Shown in pieces: positions 41,577-50,317 of a stretch of DNA of 64,000 nt. Both the position numbers and the translations under genes were made by a program. The notes under the pieces were generated by a model. That model had not been told where the DNA came from and ran no database searches. It worked only from the letters and a program-made list of their open reading frames with translations. The stretch spans positions 1 through 64,000 of the forward strand of contig NZ_NXLS01000001.1 in NCBI RefSeq assembly GCF_003364315.1. Direction: 5' to 3'. Every line of letters begins with the position of its first letter. The first letter of the stretch is position 1. The DNA comes from Helicobacter ganmani. Its GTDB lineage: Bacteria; Campylobacterota; Campylobacteria; Campylobacterales; Helicobacteraceae.

Positions 41577-41894
41577 ATGGCTGGTTATATTGAATTAACA
41601 GAGCAAAACTTTGAGGAAATTATCAAAGAAGGCGTTGTAATGGTAGATTTTTGGGCTCCTTGGTGTGGTCCTTGTAGAATGATAGCTCCTGTGATTGACA
41701 ATCTTGCATCACAATATGCGGGGAAAGCTAAAATTTGTAAAGTCAATACAGACGAACAACAAGAGCTTGCAACAAAATTTGGAATCCGTTCTATCCCAAC
41801 AATTTTCTTTTATAAGAATGGAGAAAAAGTTGATGAAATGATTGGAGCAGCTTCCGAGCAGGATTTTAAAGACAAACTTGATGGCTTGCTATAA
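41577..41894 (+). CDS. trxA: Thioredoxin
   Basis: The 105-residue protein has the canonical active site WAPWCGPCRMIAP and cis-Pro loop IRSIPTIFFYKNG. It is the cytoplasmic disulfide reductase substrate of TrxB, whose gene lies about 540 bp downstream. Confidence 0.96.
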   Translation: MAGYIELTEQNFEEIIKEGVVMVDFWAPWCGPCRMIAPVIDNLASQYAGKAKICKVNTDEQQELATKFGIRSIPTIFFYKNGEKVDEMIGAASEQDFKDKLDGLL

Positions 41895-41936
41895 ATAAGT
41901 GTTTTTAGGATTTTTGGTTGAGAGGGGGTTTTGGGT

Positions 41937-42428
41937 ATGAAAAAATGCTGTCCAGGACTCCCTATTGCTTTTGTTGTTATCTTTGCGATTGGTGCATTTT
42001 TGTATTATCAATATGCTTTTACATCTGTTTCAAAAATTAATTTTAATGAGGATTCTTTCTACCAATATCAAGAAAACACAATGAGTCTTTTTGAGCCAAA
42101 ATCTTCGCAATATAAATTGTGTTTTTATACTTCCTCTACCCCTCAATCTACAGAGTTTTTAAGAAAAAATACGCAAGAAAACATTATTCTTTTAGCACTT
42201 GATTTATATCAGCAAGGAAGAAATGCGAAAAAAGATGTTTATAATCTTGTAGAGTTAAGAATCTCAAGTGTTTTAATGTTGAAATTGATTCATGAATTTG
42301 ATGTGAGAAGATTGCCGCAATGTTTTTTGCTTAATCAAGAAAGTAAAAATTCCAAACTCTATATTTCTTTAAAAGAGAATGGAATTTATAAGTTGGTTAA
42401 TTTTAAAGAAAATAAAAATAAGGAGTAA
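41937..42428 (+). CDS. Membrane-anchored thioredoxin-fold-like protein without CxxC
   Basis: The start at 41937 (MKKCCPGLPIAFVVIF, 163 residues) is preferred because GAGGGGG ends 9 nt upstream. One N-terminal membrane helix follows a Cys-Cys-Pro. The remaining part suggests a thioredoxin-like fold: a strand KLCFYTSSTPQSTEFLRKN, where a CxxC would be expected, a helix, and a cis-Pro-like loop FDVRRLPQCFLLN. No redox CxxC is present. It lies between trxA and trxB, so a link to periplasmic thiol chemistry is plausible but unproven. Confidence 0.6.
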   Translation: MKKCCPGLPIAFVVIFAIGAFLYYQYAFTSVSKINFNEDSFYQYQENTMSLFEPKSSQYKLCFYTSSTPQSTEFLRKNTQENIILLALDLYQQGRNAKKDVYNLVELRISSVLMLKLIHEFDVRRLPQCFLLNQESKNSKLYISLKENGIYKLVNFKENKNKE

Positions 42429-42431
42429 AAT

Positions 42432-43370
42432 ATGTTAGAGCTAGCTATTATTGGCGGAGGACCTGCTGGGCTTAGTGCAGGTTTGTATGCGACAAGAGGA
42501 GGCTTAAAGGAAGTTGTAATGTTTGAAAAAGGTATGCCTGGAGGACAGATTACTTCAAGTAGTGAAATGGAAAATTACCCCGGAGTAGCGGAAGTAAAAA
42601 GTGGATTTGATTTTATGATGCCTTGGCAGGAACAATGTTTTAGATTTGGTTTGAAACACGAAATGGCAGAGGTTGTGCGCGTTAAAAGAAAAGAAAATCA
42701 TTTTGTGGTTGTTTTAAGTAATCAAAAAGAAGTGGAAGCTAAATCTGTGATTGTCGCAACGGGTGGAAGCCCCAAACGTTCAGGAGTTAAAGGTGAAGAT
42801 GTGTATTGGGGGAAAGGCGTGAGTTCTTGCGCTACTTGCGATGGATTTTTTTATAAAAATAAAGAAGTGGCAGTGCTTGGCGGAGGCGATACAGCAGTGG
42901 AGGAATCCATTTATCTTGCCAAAATTTGCTCCAAAGTTACATTAATTCATCGTAGAAATGCGTTCCGCGCTTCTCCTGTTACATTAGAACGCGCGAAAAA
43001 TGAAGCAAAGATTGAGTTTTTGACTCCTTATGGAATTGAGGAAATTTGCGGTAATGATTCTGGTGTAACAGGGCTAAAATTAAAAAATTTGGAAGAGGAA
43101 ACTATAAAAGAAATCAAAGTAGATGGAATCTTTGTATTGATTGGATTTAATGTAAATAATTCGGTTTTAATGCAAGAAGATGGCAGTGCAATTTGTGCAA
43201 CAAATGAATATGGGCAAGCTATCGTGAATCTTAAAATGGAAACAAACATACCGGGCTTGTTTGTTGCAGGTGATTTACGAATAGATGCTCCAAAACAAGT
43301 GGTTTGTGCAGCAGCAGATGGTGCGACAGCAGCACTTGGGGCGATTGAATATATTGAACATCATAAGTAA
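42432..43370 (+). CDS. trxB: Thioredoxin reductase
   Basis: This 312-residue flavoprotein shows the FAD motif [15 protein letters not shown], the redox-active CATCDG (about residues 134-139), the NADPH motif [15 protein letters not shown] and the C-terminal [28 protein letters not shown]. It reduces TrxA with NADPH. The gene is 3 bp after the upstream anchored protein. Confidence 0.95.
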   Translation: MLELAIIGGGPAGLSAGLYATRGGLKEVVMFEKGMPGGQITSSSEMENYPGVAEVKSGFDFMMPWQEQCFRFGLKHEMAEVVRVKRKENHFVVVLSNQKEVEAKSVIVATGGSPKRSGVKGEDVYWGKGVSSCATCDGFFYKNKEVAVLGGGDTAVEESIYLAKICSKVTLIHRRNAFRASPVTLERAKNEAKIEFLTPYGIEEICGNDSGVTGLKLKNLEEETIKEIKVDGIFVLIGFNVNNSVLMQEDGSAICATNEYGQAIVNLKMETNIPGLFVAGDLRIDAPKQVVCAAADGATAALGAIEYIEHHK

Positions 43371-43382
43371 AAAGGAATTTTT

Positions 43383-44150
43383 ATGTTAGGAATTGGAGTC
43401 TTTGGTGCTGGCGGACGTGTGGGTAAATTAGTTGTGGATTTGGCAAAAAAAAGCCAAGAGGTAAAGCTAGAGTGTGTTTATGTGCGTAAAGATTTAGATT
43501 TCTCTATTGACCCCGGCGTGTTAATTACTGGTGATTTGAAAGTTTTATTAGAAAGTTCTGCTGTGGTTATTGATTTTACGACAGCAGAAGGCACGCGTGC
43601 GTTATTGGAAGTGGCTCTTAATAATCCTAAACCCATTGTAATTGGAACAACAGGATTGGAATCCCACCATGAAAATTTAATCAAAGAAGCTTCCAAGAAA
43701 ATGCCTATTTTATATGCAAGTAATTTATCATTGGGAGTTGCGGTTTTAAATAAAGCGGTTAAATTGGTAGCAAGTGCTTTGAAAGATTTTGATATTGAAA
43801 TCGTAGAAACCCATCATCACCATAAAAAAGATTCTCCTAGTGGCACTGCTTTGCGTCTTGCTCAAACTTGTGCAAAAGCTAGAAATTTGGAGTTAGATAA
43901 GGTGCGCACAAGTGGTAGAAATGGCAATATTGGCGAGCGTCATAAAGATGAAATTGGTGTTATGGCATTGCGCGGAGGAGATGTGGCTGGGATTCATAAT
44001 GTCGGATTCTATGGCGAAGGAGAGTATTTGGAGCTAATTCATACTGCTACTTCTCGCGCGACTTTCGCACAAGGCGCTATTAAGGCTGCTCTTTGGTTAC
44101 AAAAACAGCCAAATGGATTATATAGCATTGAAGATTCTTTGGGATTATAA
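43383..44150 (+). CDS. dapB: 4-hydroxy-tetrahydrodipicolinate reductase
   Basis: This 255-residue enzyme of lysine and diaminopimelate synthesis shows GVFGAGGRVGKLVVDLA (NAD(P)H site), IGTTGLE, YASNLSLGVAV, the active-site segment EIVETHHHHKKDSPSGTALRLA and MALRGGDVAGIHNVGFYG. It follows trxB after 12 bp and precedes purF closely. Confidence 0.95.
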   Translation: MLGIGVFGAGGRVGKLVVDLAKKSQEVKLECVYVRKDLDFSIDPGVLITGDLKVLLESSAVVIDFTTAEGTRALLEVALNNPKPIVIGTTGLESHHENLIKEASKKMPILYASNLSLGVAVLNKAVKLVASALKDFDIEIVETHHHHKKDSPSGTALRLAQTCAKARNLELDKVRTSGRNGNIGERHKDEIGVMALRGGDVAGIHNVGFYGEGEYLELIHTATSRATFAQGAIKAALWLQKQPNGLYSIEDSLGL

Positions 44151-44153
44151 AAA

Positions 44154-45560
44154 GTGGAAAATCAGATTGGAAATCAAAACTTAACAAGTCAGTCTTTGAA
44201 AACTGAATGGAATGAAGAATGTGCGGTAGTGGGTGTTTATAATGCTCAAAATGCTGCAAGCATTGCGTATTATTCTCTTTTTGCTATGCAACATCGTGGG
44301 CAGGAAGCGTCTGGAATCGCAACAAGCAATGGTGAGAAAATTATCACTATTAAAAAGAATGGTTTAGTAACGGAAGTTTTCTGTGATGAGACACTGAATA
44401 AACTGAAAGGCTTTAGTGCGGTAGGGCACAATCGTTATTCTACTGCAGGGAATGACTCTATTGCTGATGCACAGCCTTTATTTGCGCGTTATGATTTGGG
44501 TGAAATTGCGATTGTGCATAATGGTAATCTCACAAATGCGCGTCAAATCCGCGACGAGCTTATCAAAGAGGGAGCGATTTTCCAAAGCTATATGGATACA
44601 GAGAATCTTATTCATCTCATTGCAAGAGCGAAACAAGAAAACTTAATAGATAGAATCAAAGAGGCTGTTTTGCGACTTAAAGGTGCATTTTGCTTTGTCA
44701 TTTTAAGTCGCAAAAAAATGTTTGTGATTCGTGATAGATATGGATTCCGCCCTTTGAGTCTTGGGGAGATTGTTAATTCTGATGGAAGCAAGGGCTATGT
44801 TGTTGCGAGTGAAACTTGCGCGTTTGATTTGGTGGGTGCAAAGTATTTGCGTGATGTGGAGCCGGGTGAAATGTTAATCTTTTCAAAAAATGGTATGGAA
44901 TCGCAAAGTATTATGCTGCCAAATCCTCATCCTTGCGTCTTTGAATATATTTATTTTGCGCGTCCTGATAGCCGAGTATTTGGACGACTTGTTTATGATA
45001 TTCGCAAGAATATGGGCGAGGAATTAGCAAGAGAGAATCCCGTAGAAGCCGACCTTGTGATTCCTGTGCCTGATAGTGGTGTTGCAGCGGCACTTGGGTA
45101 TTCTAGGCAAAGCGGGATTCCTTTTGAGCTTGGAATTATTCGCAATCATTATGTGGGGAGGACTTTTATTGAGCCTACACAACAGATTCGTGAGTTGAAG
45201 GTGAAGTTAAAATTAAATCCGATTCGTGAGTTAATTGAAAATAAACGCGTGGTTGTGATTGATGATTCTGTGGTGCGTGGGACGACTAGTCGTCAGATTG
45301 TGAAGATTTTGCGAGATTGTGGTGCGAAAGAAATCCATATGAAAATTTCTTCTCCGCCAACGATTTCTCCTTGTTATTATGGTGTAGATACTCCAAGCAG
45401 AGAGGATTTAATCAGTGCAAAAATGAGCCACCAAGAGGTTTGTCAGTTTATTGGTGCGGATTCTTTGTCCTTTTTGTCCGTTGAGGGATTGAAGCGGAGT
45501 ATTGGTGTAGAGAATTATCAATATTGTCAAGCTTGTTTTGATGGCAAATATATTGTTTAA
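44154..45560 (+). CDS. purF: Amidophosphoribosyltransferase
   Basis: The 468-residue enzyme carries out the first step of purine synthesis. An N-terminal propeptide of about 22 residues precedes the nucleophile Cys23 (EECAVVGVYN), with RHRGQEASG-type MQHRGQEASGIA and GHNRYSTAG. The PRPP-binding motif is VVVIDDSVVRGTTSRQIV (about residue 365). The apparent start is GTG at 44154, three bases after dapB, with a poor ribosome site, so coupling is likely. Confidence 0.93.
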   Translation: MENQIGNQNLTSQSLKTEWNEECAVVGVYNAQNAASIAYYSLFAMQHRGQEASGIATSNGEKIITIKKNGLVTEVFCDETLNKLKGFSAVGHNRYSTAGNDSIADAQPLFARYDLGEIAIVHNGNLTNARQIRDELIKEGAIFQSYMDTENLIHLIARAKQENLIDRIKEAVLRLKGAFCFVILSRKKMFVIRDRYGFRPLSLGEIVNSDGSKGYVVASETCAFDLVGAKYLRDVEPGEMLIFSKNGMESQSIMLPNPHPCVFEYIYFARPDSRVFGRLVYDIRKNMGEELARENPVEADLVIPVPDSGVAAALGYSRQSGIPFELGIIRNHYVGRTFIEPTQQIRELKVKLKLNPIRELIENKRVVVIDDSVVRGTTSRQIVKILRDCGAKEIHMKISSPPTISPCYYGVDTPSREDLISAKMSHQEVCQFIGADSLSFLSVEGLKRSIGVENYQYCQACFDGKYIV

Positions 45561-45570
45561 GGGTATAAGA

Positions 45571-46533
45571 GTGAAACAAATGCTAACCTTTGGGCGATAT
45601 TGCAAACGTAGATTTGGCAAGCGAGTGCGTAAAGTGCCGATTGCTTTGGCGGGCTTTACTTGTCCAAATATTGATGGTAGTGTGGCACGTGGAGGTTGTA
45701 TTTTTTGTAAAAACGAAAGTTTCTCTCCAACATTGGACAAAGAGCCAAAAGTTGCCCTTAAAATGAATCCCAAAATGAGAGAGAATCCATTGTTGGAAAT
45801 GCAACTTCAGCAGCTTCAAAATCAATACGATTGGCAGAGTGCTTTTCATCGCAACAAGTTTGGTGTAGAAAAATATATGATTTATTTTCAGTCTTTCACT
45901 AATACTTATGCGCCTTTTGAAACTTTAGAAAAGATCTATACTACTGCATTAAGTTTGCCCAATGTCGTAGGAATGTCCATTGGAACACGCACGGATTCTG
46001 TGGATTTGAAATTGTTGGATTTTTTGGGTGAATTAGCACACGCAAGAGGGCAAGAGATTTGGGTGGAATATGGAATCCAATCAGTTTATGATGAAACATT
46101 GCACTTTATCAATCGTGGGCACGGCACAGAAAATATGGAATATTGGATTAAAGAAAGTAAGAATCGCGGTTTAAAAGCTTGTTCGCATATTATTTATGGA
46201 TTACCAAAAGAAACAAGAGAGATGATGTTGCATACTTTAGAATCTGTGATTGCTTGGGGAAGTGATGGAATCAAGATTCACCCGCTTTATATCATTGAAA
46301 AAACGATTTTAGCAAATCTCTATGAAAAGGGTGAGTATAAGCCTATTTCTTTAAATGATTATATTGATTTGGTTGTAGAATCTCTCAAAAGGATTCCGCA
46401 AAATGTCGTGATTCATCGTGTGAGTGCTGGAGTGCGTAACGATACACTTCTTGCTCCCAAATGGTGTTTTGATAAAAATATTCAAATGCGTGCGATTCGC
46501 AATGCGCTAAGAGAAGCGGGGATTGAATATTGA
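45571..46533 (+). CDS. Radical SAM protein of the YhcC/TIGR01212 type
   Basis: The start is taken at GTG 45571 (VKQMLTFGRYC, 320 residues), 7 nt after AAGGG; an upstream in-frame ATG lies within purF. The N-terminal FTCPNIDGSVARGGCIFCKNESF holds the Cys residues of this subfamily (C-x14-C-x2-C), which bind the [4Fe-4S] cluster. IGTRTDS, EYGIQSVYDETLHFINRGHG and GLPKETREMML follow. The role in the cell is not established. Confidence 0.85.
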   Translation: MKQMLTFGRYCKRRFGKRVRKVPIALAGFTCPNIDGSVARGGCIFCKNESFSPTLDKEPKVALKMNPKMRENPLLEMQLQQLQNQYDWQSAFHRNKFGVEKYMIYFQSFTNTYAPFETLEKIYTTALSLPNVVGMSIGTRTDSVDLKLLDFLGELAHARGQEIWVEYGIQSVYDETLHFINRGHGTENMEYWIKESKNRGLKACSHIIYGLPKETREMMLHTLESVIAWGSDGIKIHPLYIIEKTILANLYEKGEYKPISLNDYIDLVVESLKRIPQNVVIHRVSAGVRNDTLLAPKWCFDKNIQMRAIRNALREAGIEY

Positions 46534-46541
46534 TTTTCACA

Positions 46542-47495
46542 TTAAACCTCAAAGGTTGTGGTGCTAAAGAACTCTAAAATTGCTTCGCGCATTAAGGCTG
46601 GATTCGTGATAGTATTTACAAGCGTGCGGAATTCGCTTGCGCCTCTTAAGCCCTTGGAATAAGCGTGCAGATTTTTGCGAAACATAATTACTCCATAGTC
46701 TCCACGAAAAGCAATTGTGCGATTAAAGTGTTCTAAACTTACGCGTCGGCGTAAATGAACACTTTCCTCTTGTAGTCCCTCTTTGATTTGCGCAAAAATC
46801 CAAGGCTTTTCAACTGCCGCGCGTCCAATCATTATGCCATCAGCTCCTGTGTGCCGCAAGACTTCTTGGCTTTTTTGGACGCTATTGATTTCACCATTTG
46901 CAATGAGTGGAACTTGCAAGATTCGTTTCATCAAAGCAATGGAATCATAATCAATCCTTTCTTTTTTGTATCCATCTGCTTTGGTGCGACCATGCACGAC
47001 AACATAATCAATGGGAGTGTCATTGAGGGCATTTGCGATTTCTAGTGGAATCTTCGTGTTAAATCCTAGCCTTACCTTTACGCTCAAATAAGGAATCTCA
47101 CTTACTTTTCTAATAAGCCTTAGAATCTCTCTTAGCTTGTTTAAGTCTTTTAATAAAGAGCTTCCACTTCCGTGATTGGAGACTTTTGGTGCAGGGCAAC
47201 CACAATTTAAATCCAAGATTTGAATATCTTCCTTAAAGGTGTTAAGGGATTCTACTGCACGCGCGATAATGCTCATCTCATTACCTGCAATTTGTAAAGC
47301 GAAAGGATTTTCAATAGAGGATTTTTCTACCATTTTTAGTGTTTTTTTGTTTTTAAATGCAAGTGCATGCACGCTAATCATTTCGCTTACGGTAATATCC
47401 GCACCAAACTTTTTCACAACTTCGCGGAAAGGCAAATCAGTATAACCTGCTAGAGGAGCTAACATAAGAGTGTTTTGGTTAATAATAGATTCCAA
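46542..47495 (-). CDS. dusB: tRNA-dihydrouridine synthase
   Basis: This 317-residue flavoprotein reduces uridine in the tRNA D-loop. It begins LMLAPLAGYTDLPFREVVKKFGADITVSEMIS. The catalytic Cys is in LNCGCPAPKVSNHGSGSSLL (about residue 100), followed by VHGRTKADGYK and IANGEINS...GADGIMIGRAAVEKPWIF. It converges with the radical SAM gene with only 8 bp between stops. Confidence 0.93.
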   Translation of the reverse strand: MESIINQNTLMLAPLAGYTDLPFREVVKKFGADITVSEMISVHALAFKNKKTLKMVEKSSIENPFALQIAGNEMSIIARAVESLNTFKEDIQILDLNCGCPAPKVSNHGSGSSLLKDLNKLREILRLIRKVSEIPYLSVKVRLGFNTKIPLEIANALNDTPIDYVVVHGRTKADGYKKERIDYDSIALMKRILQVPLIANGEINSVQKSQEVLRHTGADGIMIGRAAVEKPWIFAQIKEGLQEESVHLRRRVSLEHFNRTIAFRGDYGVIMFRKNLHAYSKGLRGASEFRTLVNTITNPALMREAILEFFSTTTFEV

Positions 47496-47585
47496 AATAG
47501 ACCTTTAAAAAATTTGTAGAATCTTAACAAAAAACTAACAATAATTGATTAAAATTTTACCCAATGAATCTCAAAGGAGTTTATA

Positions 47586-47915
47586 ATGAAGTTTAAAAAG
47601 TTGTTAGCAGTGTTATTTGGTGTAGCAATTAGTATCCCGGCTTTTGCAGATATGGACATACAAGGACAAATTGTTAGTGTCAATAATGCCAACAAAACAA
47701 TAACAATTTCCGGAATGAATGGTAGCAATATGGTTGTACAAGTTTTTCCTTATACAAAATTAAAAGGCGATGATTGCGGAGTATTTGGCAATGATACTTA
47801 TCATAATTTTACAGCTTTAAAACCCGGAATGTTTGTTGAGATTGATGGTTATCCTCAAGGGCAAGTATTTGGAGCACAAGAGATAGAGTGGAAGTGCGGT
47901 AGAAGAGCATACTAA
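47586..47915 (+). CDS. Secreted small protein, DUF5666-like beta-fold (copy 1)
   Basis: This 109-residue protein has a signal peptide (MKFKKLLAVLFGVAISIPAFA), then IQGQIVSVNNANKTITISGMNGSNMVVQVFPYTKLKGDDCGVFGNDTYHNFTALKPGMFVEIDGYP. This is a small OB-like strand pattern as in DUF5666 proteins. Two cysteines (DDCGVFG and EWKCG) probably form a disulfide. It is followed after 10 bp by a paralogue ending in the same RAY. Confidence 0.7.
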   Translation: MKFKKLLAVLFGVAISIPAFADMDIQGQIVSVNNANKTITISGMNGSNMVVQVFPYTKLKGDDCGVFGNDTYHNFTALKPGMFVEIDGYPQGQVFGAQEIEWKCGRRAY

Positions 47916-47925
47916 GGAATCTCTT

Positions 47926-48273
47926 ATGCGAAAGATTTTAATTGGTTTTATCTCGCTATGCTTGGGTATGTCGGTGTTTGGAGATAGTTTTAAACTAGAG
48001 GGAATTATTGCAAGCATAGATAATGAAAAAAAAACCATCATTATAGATTCTGTTTATGGGGATTCTGTGGTGGTGCAAGTTTTGCCTAATACAGAAATTG
48101 AACTGGATAATTGCGGTGTGTTTGGTATTAGCAAATATGGAACTTTTAAAAATCTATCGCTTGGTGCTTTTGTAGAAGTTAAATTATATTTTCAAAATGC
48201 AGCCAATGGAGAGAGAACTAATCCTATTGCCTATGAAATTGAAGTAGAATGCTACAAAAAACGTGCTTATTAA
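47926..48273 (+). CDS. Secreted small protein, DUF5666-like beta-fold (copy 2)
   Basis: This 115-residue paralogue of the preceding gene shares a signal peptide, the GxIxSxDNxxKTIxI strand, VVVQVLPNTEIELDNCGVFG, LSLGAFVEV, the cysteine pair and the C-terminal KRAY. The two diverge strongly elsewhere, so the duplication is old. They are probably co-transcribed periplasmic proteins of unknown role. Confidence 0.7.
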   Translation: MRKILIGFISLCLGMSVFGDSFKLEGIIASIDNEKKTIIIDSVYGDSVVVQVLPNTEIELDNCGVFGISKYGTFKNLSLGAFVEVKLYFQNAANGERTNPIAYEIEVECYKKRAY

Positions 48274-48304
48274 ATCAAATGTGCAAACTAGAATCCAAAG
48301 GATT

Positions 48305-48622
48305 TTAGTTTTTTGCAATCACGACTAAGCCAAATTGTGCAAAGTTTTCATATTTTTTTAAATTAGTGATTTGAGGATTTTTAAAGTAGCTATAAACCTT
48401 GCAACCATAAAAAGCAATGGTGTGTAACCGCGTATTAAGGGATTCTAAATCGGGTTCTATCAAAATTAGATTTTCTATGCGTTGGTGGAGTTGTAGTTGA
48501 TTTAGAGCATAGAGAATGGCTTGAGTGCATTGCCCTTGCACACCAATAACACAATAAGCATTTAAAAGAATGGGTGGAACTTTTAAGGATTCAAGATTTA
48601 AAGAATTTCCAAAGATTTTCAT
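48305..48622 (-). CDS. Conserved hypothetical protein (HP0287-like position)
   Basis: This 105-residue protein (MKIFGNSLNLESLKVPPILLNAYCVIGVQGQCTQAILYALNQLQ...) has strand-helix alternation like a small Rossmann-type domain: CVIGVQGQCTQA, then LILIEPD. No catalytic motif is seen. It starts 3 bp after the FtsH-like gene and shares its transcript; the same neighbour order is known at the H. pylori HP0286-HP0287 locus. Confidence 0.6.
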   Translation of the reverse strand: MKIFGNSLNLESLKVPPILLNAYCVIGVQGQCTQAILYALNQLQLHQRIENLILIEPDLESLNTRLHTIAFYGCKVYSYFKNPQITNLKKYENFAQFGLVVIAKN

Positions 48623-48625
48623 TTG

Positions 48626-50317
48626 CTATTTTTGAATTTGCGCGTGAATGAGCTGTCCAATCTCGTGGTATTCTAGCTTTTCATTCACGAGTAAAGAGAT
48701 TTTGATATGTTCTAGGATTCCGCGATAATTTTTAAAGAATCCCAAACGTTCGTTTTTGCAATCTTCTAGGATTTTAAGTACATCTTCTTCTCTGCCTAGC
48801 AAATATTCTCCCATTCCATAGGATTCTACCATTTGACGCGCTAAGGCTTTTGCGGCATTCAGGTCTTCTTTGGCGTGCGAATAACGTTCTTGATAGAGCA
48901 ATTCAAGTGCTGCGATTCCAGATAAATGGATTTTAATTTTGCTTTCCATTTCGTTTTTACTCAAAAATTCTTTGTCAATAGATTTTAAGCCATCACTCAT
49001 CAGGGTTGCTTTTTCAAATGGAATCTCCAAAGAATACGCACTAAAAGCTTTTGCGGCTTGATAATAAGCAAGGATTTCTTTTTCCTTGTCGCTAAAGCTT
49101 AGTTTTTTGCGCACCCCTAGCATTACCTTATCACGCACATTTAAAATATCCTCTTTGGTAATTGTATCCGAGCCGCGTTTGATAGCGCATAATGCTGCTT
49201 CATTGATAAGAGAGGCAAGAGCTGCCCCACTAAATCCCACGCAGAGTTTTGAAATTTCCTCAAAGTCAAAATCACAAGTTTTGTCGCGCGTATGCACTTT
49301 TAAAATCTTAATCCTCTCTTGCAAGTCGGGTAGCTCTACAAAGATTCGCCTATCGAATCTCCCACTACGCAACAAAGCGTCATCTAGGGATTCTACATTG
49401 TTGGTTGCGCCAATCACAATTACGCCCGAACTATCTTCAAAGCCGTCCATTTCGGTTAAAAGCTGATTGAGTGTTGCTTCGCGTTCATCGTTGCGCATTC
49501 CACCTCGCGCCTTTCCCACCGCGTCAATTTCATCAATAAAAATAATAGAGGGGGCATTGAGTTTGGCTTTGGTGAATAAATCATGGACACGTTTTGCTCC
49601 CATACCAACATAAATTTGTACAAAACTTGCGCCGCTTTGATAAAAAAACGGCACTTTTGCTTCCCCAGCTAGTGCTTTGGCAATTAGTGTTTTACCTACG
49701 CCAGGAACCCCGATTAATAGCACGCCTTTAGGGAGTTTGACGCCAAAGTCTTGGTATTTTTTGGGGGATTTGAGGTAGTCAATAATCTCCTCTAGTTCGC
49801 TTTTGGCTTCGTGAATCCCGGCAACATCATCAAAAGTGAGATTAGAAGTAATAGGTTGAATATAGTGTAGGGCAAAGGTTTCATTGGCAAAAGATTTTGC
49901 GACATTCTCATATTCTTTAGAATCCTTACGTTTTCGAGCGTTTGGATTGGAAGTATTTTTTGCTTTTTTAAAGCTTGCAAAAAAGAACAAAATTACCAGT
50001 GAGATAATTAGAATCATAATAATTTCTGTTAAATTTTGCACAAAATTGAAATCATTTTTGATTTCCAATGGAACTTTTTGTCCAAATTCTTGCAGATTAA
50101 TGCTACTTTTGGCAACTTTGTATTCTTTGCCTTCTAAGGTAAAATACAAATAATCTCCCTTAAGGATTGCAACCTTTGGCAGCACGTTTTGCGTAATCGT
50201 TTGTAGATTCGTTGCGCTAATTAAAACGGGGTTGCTTTTGAAAAAGAAAGCAACAAACAAGGCAAGTGCTAGGAGAACCGCAAAGATTCCAAAATATAAA
50301 TTTTTAAATTTCTGCAT
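48626..50317 (-). CDS. FtsH-like AAA+ membrane protein lacking the zinc-protease motif
   Basis: The 563-residue protein has the FtsH layout: membrane helix (about residues 8-26), periplasmic part, second helix (about 93-113), AAA+ domain and C-terminal M41-like region. Walker A is GVPGVGKT, Walker [12 protein letters not shown], second region of homology [18 protein letters not shown]. The C-terminal region shows YYQAAKAF where active FtsH has xHEAGHA, so the zinc ligands and catalytic Glu are missing while the fold is kept ([31 protein letters not shown]). It should unfold or extract membrane proteins without cutting them. It lies upstream of the HP0287-like gene. Confidence 0.88.
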   Translation of the reverse strand: MQKFKNLYFGIFAVLLALALFVAFFFKSNPVLISATNLQTITQNVLPKVAILKGDYLYFTLEGKEYKVAKSSINLQEFGQKVPLEIKNDFNFVQNLTEIIMILIISLVILFFFASFKKAKNTSNPNARKRKDSKEYENVAKSFANETFALHYIQPITSNLTFDDVAGIHEAKSELEEIIDYLKSPKKYQDFGVKLPKGVLLIGVPGVGKTLIAKALAGEAKVPFFYQSGASFVQIYVGMGAKRVHDLFTKAKLNAPSIIFIDEIDAVGKARGGMRNDEREATLNQLLTEMDGFEDSSGVIVIGATNNVESLDDALLRSGRFDRRIFVELPDLQERIKILKVHTRDKTCDFDFEEISKLCVGFSGAALASLINEAALCAIKRGSDTITKEDILNVRDKVMLGVRKKLSFSDKEKEILAYYQAAKAFSAYSLEIPFEKATLMSDGLKSIDKEFLSKNEMESKIKIHLSGIAALELLYQERYSHAKEDLNAAKALARQMVESYGMGEYLLGREEDVLKILEDCKNERLGFFKNYRGILEHIKISLLVNEKLEYHEIGQLIHAQIQK

